64,000 bases of DNA from Rhytidiadelphus loreus. Taxonomy: Eukaryota > Streptophyta > Bryopsida > Hypnales > Hylocomiaceae. Numbering within the stretch: the stretch's first letter is position 1; the number at the start of each line of letters is the position of its first letter. The notes under the pieces were generated by a model. It was given only the letters and a program-made list of their open reading frames with translations. It was not told the DNA's origin and searched no databases. Shown one piece after another: positions 1 through 13,282 of this stretch. The stretch spans positions 2,666,001 to 2,730,000 of the forward strand of contig OX344764.1 of NCBI GenBank assembly GCA_947034895.1, given 5' to 3'. The position numbers and the translations under genes were made by a program.

Positions 1-1808
1 TCAGCTACATGGGCCAGAGCTCCTCGATTCTTCAGTTTGGATGAGATCTGGAGAATGACAAACAAATTCAGCAAGGGCAATTTGCTGAGTTGGAAAGCTC
101 TCACTATGGTGTGTTATAAGTCTACTTGGCTTTCTTGTATCGCATGGTGAAGTATGGTGGTGATAGGTATCTTGCTTATGATGAAATGTAGTGGGTATAG
201 TATCAGCATGGGTGGTTAGGAGCTGAATTGTGAAACTGCACTTAGTACTTGACAACCCACCACAACTATTGTGCACAAACATCGTGTACTTGACATTTTC
301 GTGGATAGACATTTGTATAGCATTTATGACGACTAGTGATGTCTTTGGCAGGTATACAAGGGTGTTACAATTGAGACAGGTGAGACGGTTGCAGTAAAAC
401 GGATACTCGCAGAGAATTTTCAACACCTCGATGAGTTCAAGACTCAAGTGGAGTTGTTGGCTGGCCTTCACCACAAGAATTTGATGCGGACTGTGGGCTT
501 TTGCTATGGGGAGGAGGAGGCTATTCTTGTGTTCGAGTACTTGTCAAACAGTGATACGTTGGATACATGGCTTTCTGGTGAGTCTGGGGTTGAGAAGAGG
601 AATTTTCAGTAAACTAACGTTCCTTGAAAGCGGATGTTTTCATTAGTTTTTCATTAAATTGGTGCTTTTGTTGACTGCTGTTGTGATGGCTAACTTTCAG
701 TAGGGATTCTAACTTTACCTTGGATGGATTTCTTCAGAAGATGACCTGAATTTGAACTGGCCAATACGCCAAAATATATGTTTGGGAGTGGCTAATGGCA
801 TTTATTATTTGCATTCTCTGGCTCAACCAAGGATCATTCACTGCCACGTAAGACGATGCAATATAATGTTGGATCAGAATCTTGAGCCCAAAATTGCAGG
901 TTTGCAGTCAGCTTTATTATCTTCGAACACTATAAGCGACTTTCAGTCACCTCAACTGGGCACCTCCTCTGAGTAAGCTCTGTTCTAACATATAGCGACT
1001 TCATGACTGAACTTTTGATATATTAGGTTGAAGCAATCAATTAGTCAATGACATGTGGAACATTTGGTTTTCTGATGTCCGCCCCTCTTTAGCAAGGAAT
1101 TGTTGAGTGTTGCGTTCTTCTCCCATCTTCTGCCGTCTTTACAACCTTAGACATGACAATTTCGGGGTGATTTATTGATGCTCGCATCTATCATGCAGAG
1201 GTTATTTAGCCCCCGAGTACGGAACTTCAGGAGAAGTAAGTGAGAAAGTTGACGTCTACAGCTTTGGAGTCTTGCTTCTTGAGATTGTGAGTGGGAGAAG
1301 AAATTTCGACCCGACGTTGCCTGAAGGCCAGCGTGATCTTGGAGAGTGGGTGAGTTTCATTTGCATAACAATATGTATATTTTGAAAGTCACTGGGAGCA
1401 TTGGCTGGTTTCTGGTTGAACATCCTAAGTATTTCAAGTTCGCCTTGTGCGTCATCAGTAACTAACTAGGGAAGAGTGCTGTGGTATTACTAGGCAAGGG
1501 AGTTACATAGTCAAGGGAGAATCAAAGAGCTCATTGATCCATCTCTTGACCTTCGTGCAATCGAAGGGACCGAGGCGTTGAGGACGATCCTGATAGCCTT
1601 GCTGTGCCTGCAAATGGCAGTAGAGACACGACCGGAGATGAGCCTTGTGATTGGGATGCTCCAAGGAAACCTGGATGAGGAGATTTTGAGGCTGGGCCTT
1701 CAGTTTGACAAGGAGCTCTTTGGAAGGTGTATTGATGAGCTCCCTGATTCCTTGGGATCCTCTAGTGAAGACTTTGGGTCATCGAGACGCTGGAAGTTGG
1801 ATCAGTAA
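1..1808 (+). CDS. Receptor-like kinase, 3' part, catalytically degenerate (pseudokinase)
   Basis: Five exons join in phase: 1-108 (open at the window edge, so the 5' part is missing), 352-577, 738-972, 1199-1349 and 1494-1808, giving 344 residues to TAA. The order is that of a plant receptor-like cytoplasmic kinase: a juxtamembrane [23 protein letters not shown] segment, VAVKR (subdomain II lysine present), an ILVFEYL hinge, [23 protein letters not shown] with the APE and DxxSFG motifs intact, then a C-lobe. Three catalytic elements are gone: the glycine loop reads SWKALT where GxGxxG is expected, HRD reads HCH with the following lysine replaced, and DFG reads GLQ. Reading frame and splice sites are intact, so this looks like a pseudokinase rather than simple decay, though a recent pseudogene cannot be excluded. 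It may regulate or scaffold an active kinase (inference). Confidence 0.75.
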
Positions 1809-2130
1809 GTAATGTGTATAATCATGCAATTAAGGCTGCTGGATGAAGGGTTACAAGGTATGGTAGATGTTGAATGCTTCAAAAACACACGAAGATTTGA
1901 ACTAAATCTATTGATAAATGCGCTTAAATGCAAGTTTATATCGTAGTATCCGAGGTCGTCTCTAAGCTTTGGATTAACTTGGTGGAGTGGGACATTGGAG
2001 TAGTATCCTCTCTTGAATTAAAATGAAGTTTGAATATTGTGCTTTTAGGGTGTACCTTTGCTTAAGTTTGAGTAGCAATATCATTTTTTTTTCTGAAATC
2101 TGAAATCTGGCTGAAAAAGTTTTGTAAGGG

Positions 2131-5100
2131 CGGAAGGACGACTAGCAGCAGAATGGTCTGCCGATCCGTCGGATTCAAGGGATGGCCCAGATTTGGAGAG
2201 AGAAGCGCAGATCGGATTAGAATACCTGAGTTCAACGTCTTCACCAAAAGTCCGGGAAGGTTTTTCTCATCTTATCAAGTGTGCATCCCGACCAGGTGGT
2301 CCGTCTGCAGTGTTCAGTGCTAAATACATTCTAGCTCCAACTGCTCCGCCAGGTCTACCAATGGTTATAAAAGCCATACCTGCAGCTCTAAAACTAGCAG
2401 GGGACACACAATATTCTAAGCTTGCGGTACGCACTCTTGTGAATGCATTCTTGTAGTACTCAGTTTCACCCTTATGTCTACATCGTGTTGGCAACAATGT
2501 TATGAGCAGTGTAAGCTTTGTAATGACAAGTAGATATTCGAAGCCATTTCATGTGTGTTACGGAGTATTAATTGGACGAAAATCTTATATGAACTCTGTT
2601 TCCTGGTGGATATCCATGTATGACACTTTAATCTGTCTCTCTCTGCAGATGAGGTTAATGGTGGTACTTACGTCTGATAAGGGAGTCGGGTCTGACGATA
2701 AAATCATTCTCGAAGTCTCTGACGCTTTGGACGTCCTTATCTCGTTAATGAAGGGTGGGAGTCTTAGCAGTATTTCTCTCCTAGCTGCTGAGACTGTTGG
2801 TAACATTGTGGTGAACAAACAGGTATTTCAAGTTCATTCAGTGTCATGATGCTTTGTTTCGTTGTCAAAACATATTTGTACAACCTCTACTTGCTAGGAT
2901 CTGAGGGGTGTTGACTTGGCTGTTGCATCCTGGGATACCATTTCTGAGATTGAGCTGTACCTCACTCCATGCAATGAGCTTTTGCTGTTCCTCCATCTGA
3001 CCTTCTATTCAGTCATAGTATCATTGTCGTGGAAGTCATTTATGACGCTGAAAATGTCACGATTTGTTGCCATGCGCCAGGTTCGGAAGGCATTGTACAG
3101 GTATGACGGTTTTCTTCCCGTGTTGGGTGCATTTTTGAACTTGGATGCCCCGAGTCAAAGCATGAAGCATCTCGAAAGGGCAAATGATCTTGGTCTCAAA
3201 GTGTTGCAACGCCTGGCAAAGTGTTCCGAGAGCTCTGGCCATAAAGCTCAGTTGATTGTAGCAGCTTTGATACAATTATTGCACAGAGGTGAGCATTTCG
3301 AAACCAGTATTCTGGTCTATTTGTCTGAGATTCTTTGCATTCTTCGATAATGACACCGTTGCAGAAATTGTTAGTGTTTAGAAGAAGATGAGTTGAAGTC
3401 AATTGTGACGTTTTAGAGAGAAATAGTGCCACTATTCATAAATGACTGGGAGCATCTTCTTGGGGGGTCCGGCCAGGGAGGATTGACCCCCTCATTGCCC
3501 CTGCGGTTTACCCCTTCGGAACACACTGGAATTTTTTATTCGTCACCCATGATAAAATTTGGAAATTTGGAATTCATATTTGGAATCAGTGGCCCCAAAT
3601 TAGCTAGGAGAGGTGAAGAATTAGAAAATTAACCAAGCACAAAATAGAGCAATTTTTTATATTTACCCTTGACTTGGGCAATGAGGGGGTCAATCCTCCC
3701 TGGCCGGGGGACGCCATACTACGGTAACCACACGTCATTGCAACACTCATCTAAATGCGACACAATTCAGAATCTTCCGCAATGAACACGTACTGATTTT
3801 GATAGCGTTAGTGCTTTTATCAGTTCTACATCATCTAGTAATAAGACTTTGAACTCTCATAAGACTTGCATATGTTATCTAATTATCCCATTATGTTGGT
3901 GCATTGAAATCCTCTTTGATTTGCTATCGAGAGTATTTTAGAATATGTCCATTCCGAATGTAGAAACTATGCTCACCGCTTAGAGTGTCACAATTAGGTG
4001 TGGAACTCTACCTCACTGTTCCAAGAATTTTCATGTGCTCATTGAGCGCAAGTAGTGGTATCAAGTACTGACCTTTGATATTTGACCTGAAGGGCTCGGC
4101 AACACCGTCCTAAAGAATTTGGCGAAGGATACATTGGTTGTCTTGGACACTCAGGTCCTTGGACGTTTACCGACACTGGAGATCTGCTTGGAAGTTCGGA
4201 GTCAGTTGTTGGAGCTTATGGTCACTAATGGTCTCATTTCCCACTCTCCTATTCCCGGAAGGATGGTCATTATCAGCTTGATGATGAAACTGTGTGCGTT
4301 GTACAAAGAGGTTATCACTGAAGGCTTGTGTTTGTACCTCTTGAAAATGATGAAGTCGACCGGATTCGAAATAATTCAGCTTTCGGATTCCAGGGCAAAT
4401 GAGCAAGAATTGAATGATTTGAATCAACTCCTGGGTCTGTCTGTGAGATTGCTGTGCTTTTGTGTGACTCATGGAAAGGACTCATTTGAAGCTATGCTGA
4501 ACCAAAACGTCGCAGAGCGAAGTACACTGGAAGTCTTGTTGGAGCAGATCTCAGGGGTTCCGGATGAGTTTAAAGTTGGGATTCTGGAACTTTTTGATCA
4601 TATTGACAAACAAAGCATTTGTCAACGTCCCACGGCTTTTGGAGAGTTTGCAATTCTGGTCGAGTTGGCGAAGTCCCAGTCTCCAGCTTGTCGAGCCCAA
4701 GTGGCCAGTAGGTTGCTGAAGTTCGCCACGGGGAAGCTGGACAACGAAGAGATGGAAGAGGCAGGAGGCATTATTGCACTTATGGTTTGTGAAGAATTCC
4801 TCAGTATTGTGTTTGCTTTTGGGGCAGATGGATTTTGTCATCTTGTTTCTTAATTTCTCCTTAATTCCTTCACTTTCATGACGTGCCCAAATGTTGTGAG
4901 CAAGACTGGCCTACTAGACTAGAATCCTCGTGACTGTATTGGTTTGGTAGACAATGGTTCCAGGTTTGAATTCTTGAATTATGTCATTGATGGGATGGAA
5001 TTTCATGTACGGTATTTTATTTCGTTTGCTTTTTATGAGTCCATTAGTGACGAACTCTACCACGACCTACTGCATACTCACTCACAATAGGGGAATGCCG

Positions 5101-8100
5101 TCTATTTACAAATATTAGGTCACGTACAATGGTTTCTTCGGGGTTGATTAATGCATCCAAGTTTATACCCTCTCAAATTTGTTCGTTTTGTTGAATCAAT
5201 GAATTGTCCCAGTCATCTATTTTTTCTTCTACTTCAATTTTTCATGTGATGAAAAATCTTTCTATCACTTCCTGCAGGATTTGTTGAATGACAAGGAAGT
5301 GGACTGCCAAAAAGATGCTCTGCTTGCATTGTATCTGTTATCTGCAAGGATTGCGATCCAGACGGAGGAGCTGCCATTTAAGATCATTCTCGGTTTTCTT
5401 CATCCAAAGTGGCCAAGCGATATAAGAGATGCAGCTGTTGGGTTTCTGCATTTGATGGTCAAAGAGAGTGCAGTAGATGCCAAAAAGTTTATGGGGACAC
5501 CAGCAGCATTGAAGTCTGTACTCCTTTGCTTAGACAGAGACGCTGAAAATCCTAGCTGTCAAAAATCTGCTTCTGCGCTGCTCATCATGGCAACAGAAGA
5601 GGACGACGATGTCCGCTTGGGAATTGCCGGTGCTGGTCTGAGTACTCTTGTCAGATTTGTGCAAAGTCTTGGTATGATTGAACACAAGAAGTTGCTGACT
5701 TTCATGCTGGGTCTGCTTTGCAAAAGTGGGACTGACTGTGAGGTATGTATTTATTTGCATTCATGAGAATCTTACTGTGCTCAAAGACATCTGGATTCCT
5801 TTCCCAAGGGTGTTGCGGCAGCTTCTCACGAATTTTATGCGCCATTTTAGACTCTTGTAATTGATCGACTGTACTGCGATTTGTGTGTGTTGTTATGTGC
5901 AGAAAGCGGTGACCAGAGGTAATGGTCACACCTTTCTTTTAATATCCCTTCAAGAAAAAATTTCAATGGATGAAGCGGCACAAGGCTTGCTGAGTCTTTT
6001 AAGCCATGCAAGGACTCGAGCCGATGTGCTACGAGCTGGGTTCGTGGAAATAGCCATGGGAAGCATTGACCGGGAGTCTGCCAGTACTGAAATGGCCCTC
6101 GCTTTGGCTAGCGTTTGCTCTACTCCTGATGGACTGGATCAGATCGTTGCTTGCTCTCGTAGCGTTGGAGCGCTGTTGATCCTTCTAGAACGTTGTCCTA
6201 CAATTGATGGGAAGGGAGCTACTGCAGCAGTTATTGCAAAATTGTACCCGCGGCTTATTTACAATGATGATTTAATTCGACAGCGCGAAATGAGAGATGC
6301 CTGTGCCCATTTGATCAAATATCTTGATCATGAAGACAGGTCACAACTCCAGGAGTTTCTGAAGGCTCTTGCAGCTTTTGCAACTGAAAAGAAGGGGCGG
6401 AAGGCTATTCTTGAAGAGCGGGGGCAAGTACCTTTCATGCGATTTCTGAAGGATAGGGAAATTGACACTCAGGTAAGGGATTTTTCTCTTCATACTAGAG
6501 CTTCCTTCAGAATATCCTTGTTGAGACTGCTTAGTTAGCGAATAATTACTTTTCAATTGTTTTGATGAGTTTGTCTTGACACAAGAAGGGAGGAATCAAA
6601 ACTGCCCTCAATCATAACGTTCACCAGTTGGCTTCATTCTTTCGTCTCATTCTTGGTTTGCCTCAATTTTCTTTCGAAAATATGCTGTCTTTTTGTGAGA
6701 AAATGACTTATCTCACCCATGTGTACATCTTTCAACCAAGAGAGGTACTATTAATGGTTAGGTCCTGTGTATTCTGCAGCGTTACTCACAGGACCTTTTG
6801 TGCATGTTCTAACGCTTTTTCTATCGCTGGAGGGTTGTCAAGAAACTATGTCGAGAAACCGTATTATTCAATTCAAACACACATATTTTTGTGATAGACT
6901 TCGTGTTGATTATATTATGGCATTGTTCAGTCACTGATACGCATTTGTTGCAACAGGTACGGGATCTGGTGCTGCAAATTTTGGCGGAGATGAGTAATGT
7001 CTTTCCAGATGGAGTTACGAATCGAGATTCCACGTACTATAGGATCCTGAGTGTGTTTTTGGACTACAAGATTGGTGTTTTGGTATGTGAACTTCCTAAA
7101 AACGACGAATTCAGGGAGAACACGGAGAGTATGAAGAATATGCTTATTCTTATCAGAAACTTGAGCCGTGCTGGTCCGTTCCTCCTATTTTTTTTCCTCT
7201 TTAAACCAGTGTTACGAGTTTCATTCACTTCCGAAGTAGTTGACCATCCATATGTGAAGTAGGCATACACTGATCAAGATTTTTGAATCCTTGCTAACAA
7301 GTTTTTTTGTTTTTTTGTCATTTCATATCATATATCTTTTATCGTGCAAAACAACAGTAGGGAGTTAAGAGTCTTGAGGACCACATTACTTTTTTCTAAT
7401 GGTTCAGTTTGTTAAATGCAATCGATGAGAAGAAAAAAAGTAGTGGTGCTTCTTACGGTGAATCCATTTTTTAGTTGTATGTTTTTTCAATTGTGCTGAT
7501 TGTTAAATACTTCAAGAGTACGAAAAAGGACCTAATTAATCGTAGTTCTTATCATTGTCCTTTGCACAGGATGAAGACTCCAATTGCTGTATTGATATTA
7601 TGAGAAGTTCTCCTTGTCGAGAATGGATTTGAAGACTTGCAAAAAGACTATGCTAAGCTTAATGTGTTTGTGTTCAGGGCCAGCCGCTTGTAGTCATCTA
7701 TCTGATGCTGGTGCTGTAAATGTACTGCTGAAGGTTCTTTCTGAGCACGGCAGTTCGTTGTCAACGGTGACTGAGCTTGCTGTCCTGGCACTCGTGAAAT
7801 TTATATACGATCCCGACGCTAAAAGAGCGTTTCTCAATGGAGGAATCAGATCTCTAGTCTCTATTTTAAAGCTCGATGCCACGTCGTCTGATGTCAGGAG
7901 ACTTACGCCCTTAATTCTGGTTAGTTCATCCTCACCACTGAATGCTCGTGTGAGGATCTAGAGCCTTTCTTCCATTGCTTCCCAGTTTTTTGGCCTCTGA
8001 ATTTGTTCTCTCTGGACTGAAAGAGTCATTGCATTTTCTGGCAGTTGTGAGAACTTATCCTTCTTCACTGTTGATGGTAACCTAAAAATAGATTCAAAAG

Positions 8101-9011
8101 TCTGACATCCATTGTGGAGAGTACATTTAGCACATAAGTTAGTGAGTGGCCAAAGCCTACCTTCTTCCTGTATCTTTTGGTACCTCCCAGATTGTGCACG
8201 AAAAGTTTTTAGGTCCGAGAGACTTACCAAGAGTAAAATTACAATATTCTTGTTGAATACGCTGTTTTTTCTTTTTGGATGTATTGACACCTTTTACAGT
8301 GTTTGTTTGTCCCTATAAACGGGGAGCAGGCATCTGTAGCTCAAGATCCAAAAACCGGTGGAGCTGCCTGCACTGCAATCTTTAACTGCGACATATTACA
8401 AGCATTAATTACTATAATGTACGATGGAGAGACGAACAGGATCAAATGGCAAGCTGCAGTTTTGTTGAAGCTGTTGGCCATGAATGGACCAACAAAGCAA
8501 GTATGTGCTGCTATTTATGACACCGGTACTCTGGACGCTCTCGTCTATTTGCGTACTCAGGGGCATTGTAAAGATGTAAGTGCTACACCTTTGTCCTCAT
8601 TCCCTGCTAACGCTAATTTTGTATCTTAGATCCTTTAATATTTTTAGCAAGTCAGTTTTCTATTCCCATGAATAGCTGGTGCTCTTAATTTATAGTTTCA
8701 TAACATCTGTATCAGTGGAGAGGATGCATCCTCGTCAGTGTTGGAATTGGATCGAAAGACTCTGAGTTGTCCAAGGCTTCGTTGTTTTTCGTTCACTGTT
8801 ACAATCGAGTGTTAGTTTTTCGATACACATGAGGTCTTATCATCATAAGGATGATTCTGATTCCTAGGTGCTAAGACCCCAGTTTAATGATCGTTATGCT
8901 GACGCTTTGTGCTTTCTCTGACAGATTGCAAATGATGTCCTGCAATTTGTGAGAGGGAAAAATAGTGACTGCAGAAAATACATCGATATTGTTTTAAGGA
9001 GATCGAAATAA
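2131..9011 (+). CDS. ARM/HEAT-type alpha-solenoid protein, ten exons, 5' end unresolved
   Basis: Exons whose phases all agree: about 2131-2426, 2649-2822, 3081-3288, 4093-4784, 5278-5742, 5903-6472, 6957-7173, 7678-7919, 8330-8575 and 8925-9011 (TAA). That gives about 1,065 residues. The protein is leucine/alanine-rich with repeated helical pairs typical of armadillo repeats, for example the stretches around 2700-2820 (LISLMKGG..LLAAETVGNIV), 7150-7760 (LIRNLSRAGPAACSHLSDAGAVNVLLKVL) and 8330-8575. I see no U-box, kinase or transmembrane segment in this part. Donors at 7174 (GTCCGT) and 2427 (GTACGC) are weak. The first exon has no ATG: its frame opens after a TGA near 2114, so the start lies in an upstream exon. 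One candidate is ATG 1824 splicing from 1857; another is fusion to the pseudokinase. Function unknown; such solenoids usually bind proteins. A family name is not recognised. Confidence 0.72.
3469..3707. mobile_element. MITE with 32-bp terminal inverted repeats in intron 3 of the ARM gene
   Basis: CCGGCCAGGGAGGATTGACC begins at 3469, and its reverse complement closes the unit at 3707. The match runs about 32 bp, to CTCATTGCCC. The interior (about 175 bp) is AT-rich and non-coding. No clear target duplication is visible. It sits wholly inside the intron between the exons ending at 3288 and starting at 4093. Confidence 0.75.
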
Positions 9012-9705
9012 TCTTGTATGCTTTGATGTTTTCATCATCTGAAAAGAATCCCCTCCCAAAACGTTTAGACTTCCATCTGAAGACTTGGGTAAGAGAAGCG
9101 GGATCAATCCTCGAGCTGTGGACGAAGCAGGATTCATTTGCAGTTGGGTGTACCAAATTAGCAGAGCATTTCGGGAGCTGGAGCATCTTACTAGTACTCA
9201 TTCCTGCCAGCATATTGCTGCAGCATTAGCCCCACATATTCAGAAAAGGGAAGCACAGTTCGAGACAGTGATTGTGTTTTTTACGTTGAAGATGACGAAG
9301 GTGATACTGTGAACACGCTCGCCTGTGGTTTGCAATGCTCCCACAGTAGTATCCTGTGAAGGGAAGAGGAAAACATAATAGAGTTTTCCTTGAAGTCATT
9401 CAAAGTCGGGTTGCTCACGCTGGAATGAATAATGTGGTGAATTTGTGTTGCCAAGCCTTTTTTAGCGGTTAAATCACAAATCTTAAATGAGATACTGAGT
9501 CTTAGAGAGGACATGTTTTGATTCTTATTATGAATTGAAGGACAACTCTATTGTACTGAACCCTGTTGGAAGGAAACCAATCAACTTATTACTGCATCTG
9601 AAAGAAACTACGTAGGCCTGAGGCCTGACCATTGTTCCTGAGGACCTTGCCAGTAAGAAGGCCGCAGTAGAGAGAGGCTGTTGCAGGATGTGTTAGTAGC
9701 TTTCA
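9012..9705. other. 3' flank of the ARM gene; source of a diverged second copy at 16.05-17.25 kb
   Basis: No convincing coding exon. Short open stretches at 9014-9312 have no recognisable product. Segments at about 9050-9240 and 9310-9440 have diverged counterparts at about 16,090-16,240 and 17,155-17,250 (shared phrases such as CATATTGCTGCAGCATTAG / CACATTGCTGCAAAATTAG, and TTGCAATGCTCC), so this sequence is repeated in the window. Confidence 0.5.
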
Positions 9706-9892
9706 ATCAGATTTCTTGTCATTGAATCTAACTTTGGACCAGATTTTTGTCGTTGTAACCAACTTCTGACCAGATTTGTGTCTCTGTATCTTGCATTTGA
9801 TGAGATTCCTTGTCATTGTATCTAGCTTCTGATCAGATTTTTTTCATTGTATCTAACTTTGGATCGGATTTCTTGAGTCTTTGTAACCTGCA
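9706..9892. repeat. Tandem repeat, 31-32 bp unit, about six copies
   Basis: Units begin near 9706, 9738, 9769, 9800, 9832 and 9863. The core is ATCAGATTTCTTGTCATTG followed by TATCTAACTTTGG, with several mismatches between units. Pattern seen directly; no function is evident. Confidence 0.8.
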
Positions 9893-11920
9893 AGATTCAG
9901 ATAAAGATGATTGTGCCTGGGTCGGTTATTGCAGTGCAGATTGTAAAGTCCCTTGTAAGATGGTGTACCGTAGACGTTGTTTGTGCCGTATGTGTTATAC
10001 CGTATTGGACAGTAGCAACATCGTGCATCCCCCGTATCATCTTCAACATGTTGATTATTAAAGCATGTTTCAATCATTTTTCTGCACAATAATAAATAGT
10101 AGCAATCATAATATAAGGTACGATGACGGCCCAAAATGGACCCCAACCCAATTGCAAGTGTAACCCATTCTACTCTTATTCATCCTAATGTAAAGTTCAA
10201 TTGGTAGATTTTCTGAAACCTTGCCTTATTTTCAATGTCCACAGTCACCTTGAAGAAAGTGCAACAAGCATCTACTTTTTCTCTTATTTTTCTAGGGCTT
10301 GCTTTTGGGAACATATTCGGAGTTGAGTGATCCTACCTTTTTGATAATTGTACTAAATTCACATGTATAGCCTAGTTGAGTGTGGAATTGGAGTTGAAAG
10401 AGATGAAAATTTGGGTTTCAAAATGACCATTCTATGAACTCTATGAATGAAGACATGAAATCAATACACATGACAAAGGATTCGTTTCATTTCATAGAAG
10501 TTAAATTTGGACTATCATTGAAATGGAGTTGAGAATTAAAAGAGATACATTAGCAATAGAAGGACAAAACTAACAATGATCTCTACCAGCAAAACATGAA
10601 CCTCAATAAATCACAAAATACAAGTACCACCTTTGTGCCAACTTCTTGGTTCCGATTTGATGACTTGTCTCATATACGTGAAGCCCATAACTCACTATCA
10701 ATGAATTTTATCCCAAGTACCACACTACTAAATTTAATATTGATCAAACCAACTAATCACTTGCTAGTGACCAAACTAACTACTTTTCCTAAACTAACTA
10801 AGCCTAATTGCAAGACGTTAAACATGTCATTCAAAGTGGGCTTAGTCTAATGTAGCCCACAACTTGGACCATGGGTCCTAGCCTAGCGCGTAGGTGGCTT
10901 GGCCCCCACATAACACCTGAGGACTCGGTTAGAAGACCTCCACCTTGATGAAGCTCAAGATGATGACCACCTATATCCATTAGCAAAAGAATGACGTCGG
11001 ATGAGATGTCCTACTCCCCAATGACAAGACATCTTCTTCATCAACAAACCTCCGAGCAAACCTCATACTTCATGGCAATGTATAATGTAGAAGGATTCAT
11101 CCTTCTACAATTGATGCACATAATGGACACTTCAATTGTTTTGGGATTTATTGTAGCAAGTTAGGGTTTGGATGTCTTCTTCCTACATACACTATAGTCT
11201 TCACTATTCCTGAACAACAAAGCATCTAAGGCACATGTAGAGATTGGAATGGAGCTTTAGTAAGATATTATAGGATGCTTCTTCATGCACGTAGTTACAT
11301 GATGTGTCAATCTTCATATATTAAGGACATCCTTGTCTTTTGCTTGAGGTCCTACTACTTTTTCTCTATCTTTCACATGGTTTATAGTTTAGGCATCATA
11401 TGATATTCTTTTTGCATTGTTAGTATTTTAGATAGTCACAATACTCTTATCACTTAAGTCTTGAAGGTTTTCTGGTTTATCATGTTCTTCAAACTTTACA
11501 CTATCTTTCAAGTCTTTCAATTCATTATGTTTTCATGCCACCATTGCACAATAGTCATAGATGATGCTTTTGAGTCACTACAATTTGAAAAAGACAAGCA
11601 TGTTCTTGATGGACCCTACAATCTAAAAAAGAGACTAAACTCATTCATGTAGTACATAATACCATCCAAAAACCTAAACCAAGTTTAATCATGTATAGTA
11701 TTATGAATAGGCTACTTCATACAATCATTGAGAGTGCTTAGTATCTTCATTGTAAAATTGTAGCTATTCTTTAGGATAGGTTGGAGGACTTTGTACTAGG
11801 AGAGTAGTTTAACTCTAACTTCCCTTGCAAGTTCAACTAATGAGTGCAGCAGACAAAGGCTTATGGTTCCTTAGCATTCCTACATGCTTGTTCACCATCT
11901 TAAATTATAATGTAAATATC
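9893..11920. other. AT-rich intergenic sequence
   Basis: I see no gene, RNA gene or clear element here. Short open frames (for example 9810-10061 and 10596-10850) have no family features and look like chance frames. Confidence 0.5.
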
Positions 11921-12292
11921 ACTACTAGTTACAACAAAAGCAGTGTATTATAATTGCAAACACTACAACAACAACAATGTTTTATGACTGCAAAAATATG
12001 ATTGAAGATGATTGGCAACTACTCGCAATCATATTCTTGGAGGTTAATACCTTGGGGAGAAATATGACTGCAAAATATGACTGCCAGTCGTTTTTGGGCC
12101 TTGTACTTCACGGGCATATATTATACGTTCGTTGGGAATACCAAAGTATTTCATAGGAAACGGTAGGGAACTCGTTTGAGAACATTGAATTATATTATTA
12201 GTCATATTTTCATGGTAGTAACATTTCTTTGTTTTTGGGCAACCTAAGAAAAACATGGGCAATTCAAAAAAATATAGACAAGGCATTGTTTA

Positions 12293-12440
12293 AAATTTTG
12301 AAACCTAATCACCACTTTTTAAGGGTTTTGAAACCCTAGCCACCACTTTTAAGGGTTTTGAAACCCTAACCACCACTTTTTAGGGTTTTGAAACCCTAGC
12401 CATCATTTTTTAGGGTTTTGAAATCCTAGCCACTACTTCT
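12293..12440. repeat. 30-bp tandem repeat inside the foldback left arm
   Basis: GGGTTTTGAAACCCTAGCCA recurs with starts at 12,323, 12,353, 12,383 and 12,413, an exact 30-bp period, with partial units on each side. A single corresponding piece is left in the right arm near 15,480-15,515, so the array expanded in one arm only. Confidence 0.85.
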
Positions 12441-13282
12441 TTTGACTCTTCTTCCTTACCTTTTCTTGTCTCTTGTCTCTTGTCTCTTGGAGTTCACTCT
12501 TGTTTCATAGTTGTTGTATTTTGTTTCTTGTTTCTTTTTGTTGCATCTTAACTCTTTTTTGTTGTTTCTTGTTACCTCTTAGTAGTTGCTCCTTATTGTT
12601 TCTTGTACATCTTAACTTGTATTTGTTGTTATTTTTTAGCATTTGTTGCCTTTTTTCTTTTTATTCCTTGCATCACCATTGTTTTTCTTCTTACCCTAAA
12701 TTTGTATTACATATTTTCTATTGTTGTAAACTTTTGAAGATTGAGCTTTGTTGTATGTTCATTAAAAATTAACCTCCTATTTCTTTAATTGTATATGCAG
12801 GCAACAAAATTGAAACAAAGTCATTGGAGGCTACTTGCAACTCATTTCATATTATTGTAAGAAATATAGTCTCTATTGACTTGTGTAAAGAATTCATTGT
12901 GATATACATATTTTGTATTTGTGACTAATAAATTATAAATGTCATTGAAAAGAGTCACATTCCTTCTTATATATTCCCTCTCCAATATAATTGTTTCTTG
13001 TATATCTTTAAAATCATATGTATTTGTTTTTAACTACATGAAATCTTTTATTCAATTGTTAAATCATTTTAATATATGATTGCAAATATGCTTAGGTATC
13101 CTACAACCGTTGTATGATTTGTTCAATTCATAGTTCAAAATACATATCAATAAAAAAATGACTACTTGGAGTCACAAAATGATTATAATAATTTCCAAAA
13201 AATGACTAGATGCTCTCAATATGACTGAAAAATATGACTGAGAAGAGTCGTTTTACAAATCATCAAAAAATATGACTCACCG

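Noticed and set aside
7605..7677. Upstream extension of ARM exon 8
   Set aside because: Its frame is open but cannot be joined in phase to exon 7 ending at 7173; the acceptor at 7677 joins perfectly and gives a continuous ARM repeat.
9085..9312. Possible extra exon after the ARM gene
   Set aside because: The ARM frame already ends in TAA at 9011 after a well-phased exon, and this stretch belongs to a sequence repeated at 16.1 kb without an open frame.
12473..12772. 99-residue Leu/Phe/Ser/Cys-rich open frame
   Set aside because: It is a translation of the CTT/TTG-rich tract of the foldback arm, low complexity, and mirrored by the purine-rich tract in the other arm.
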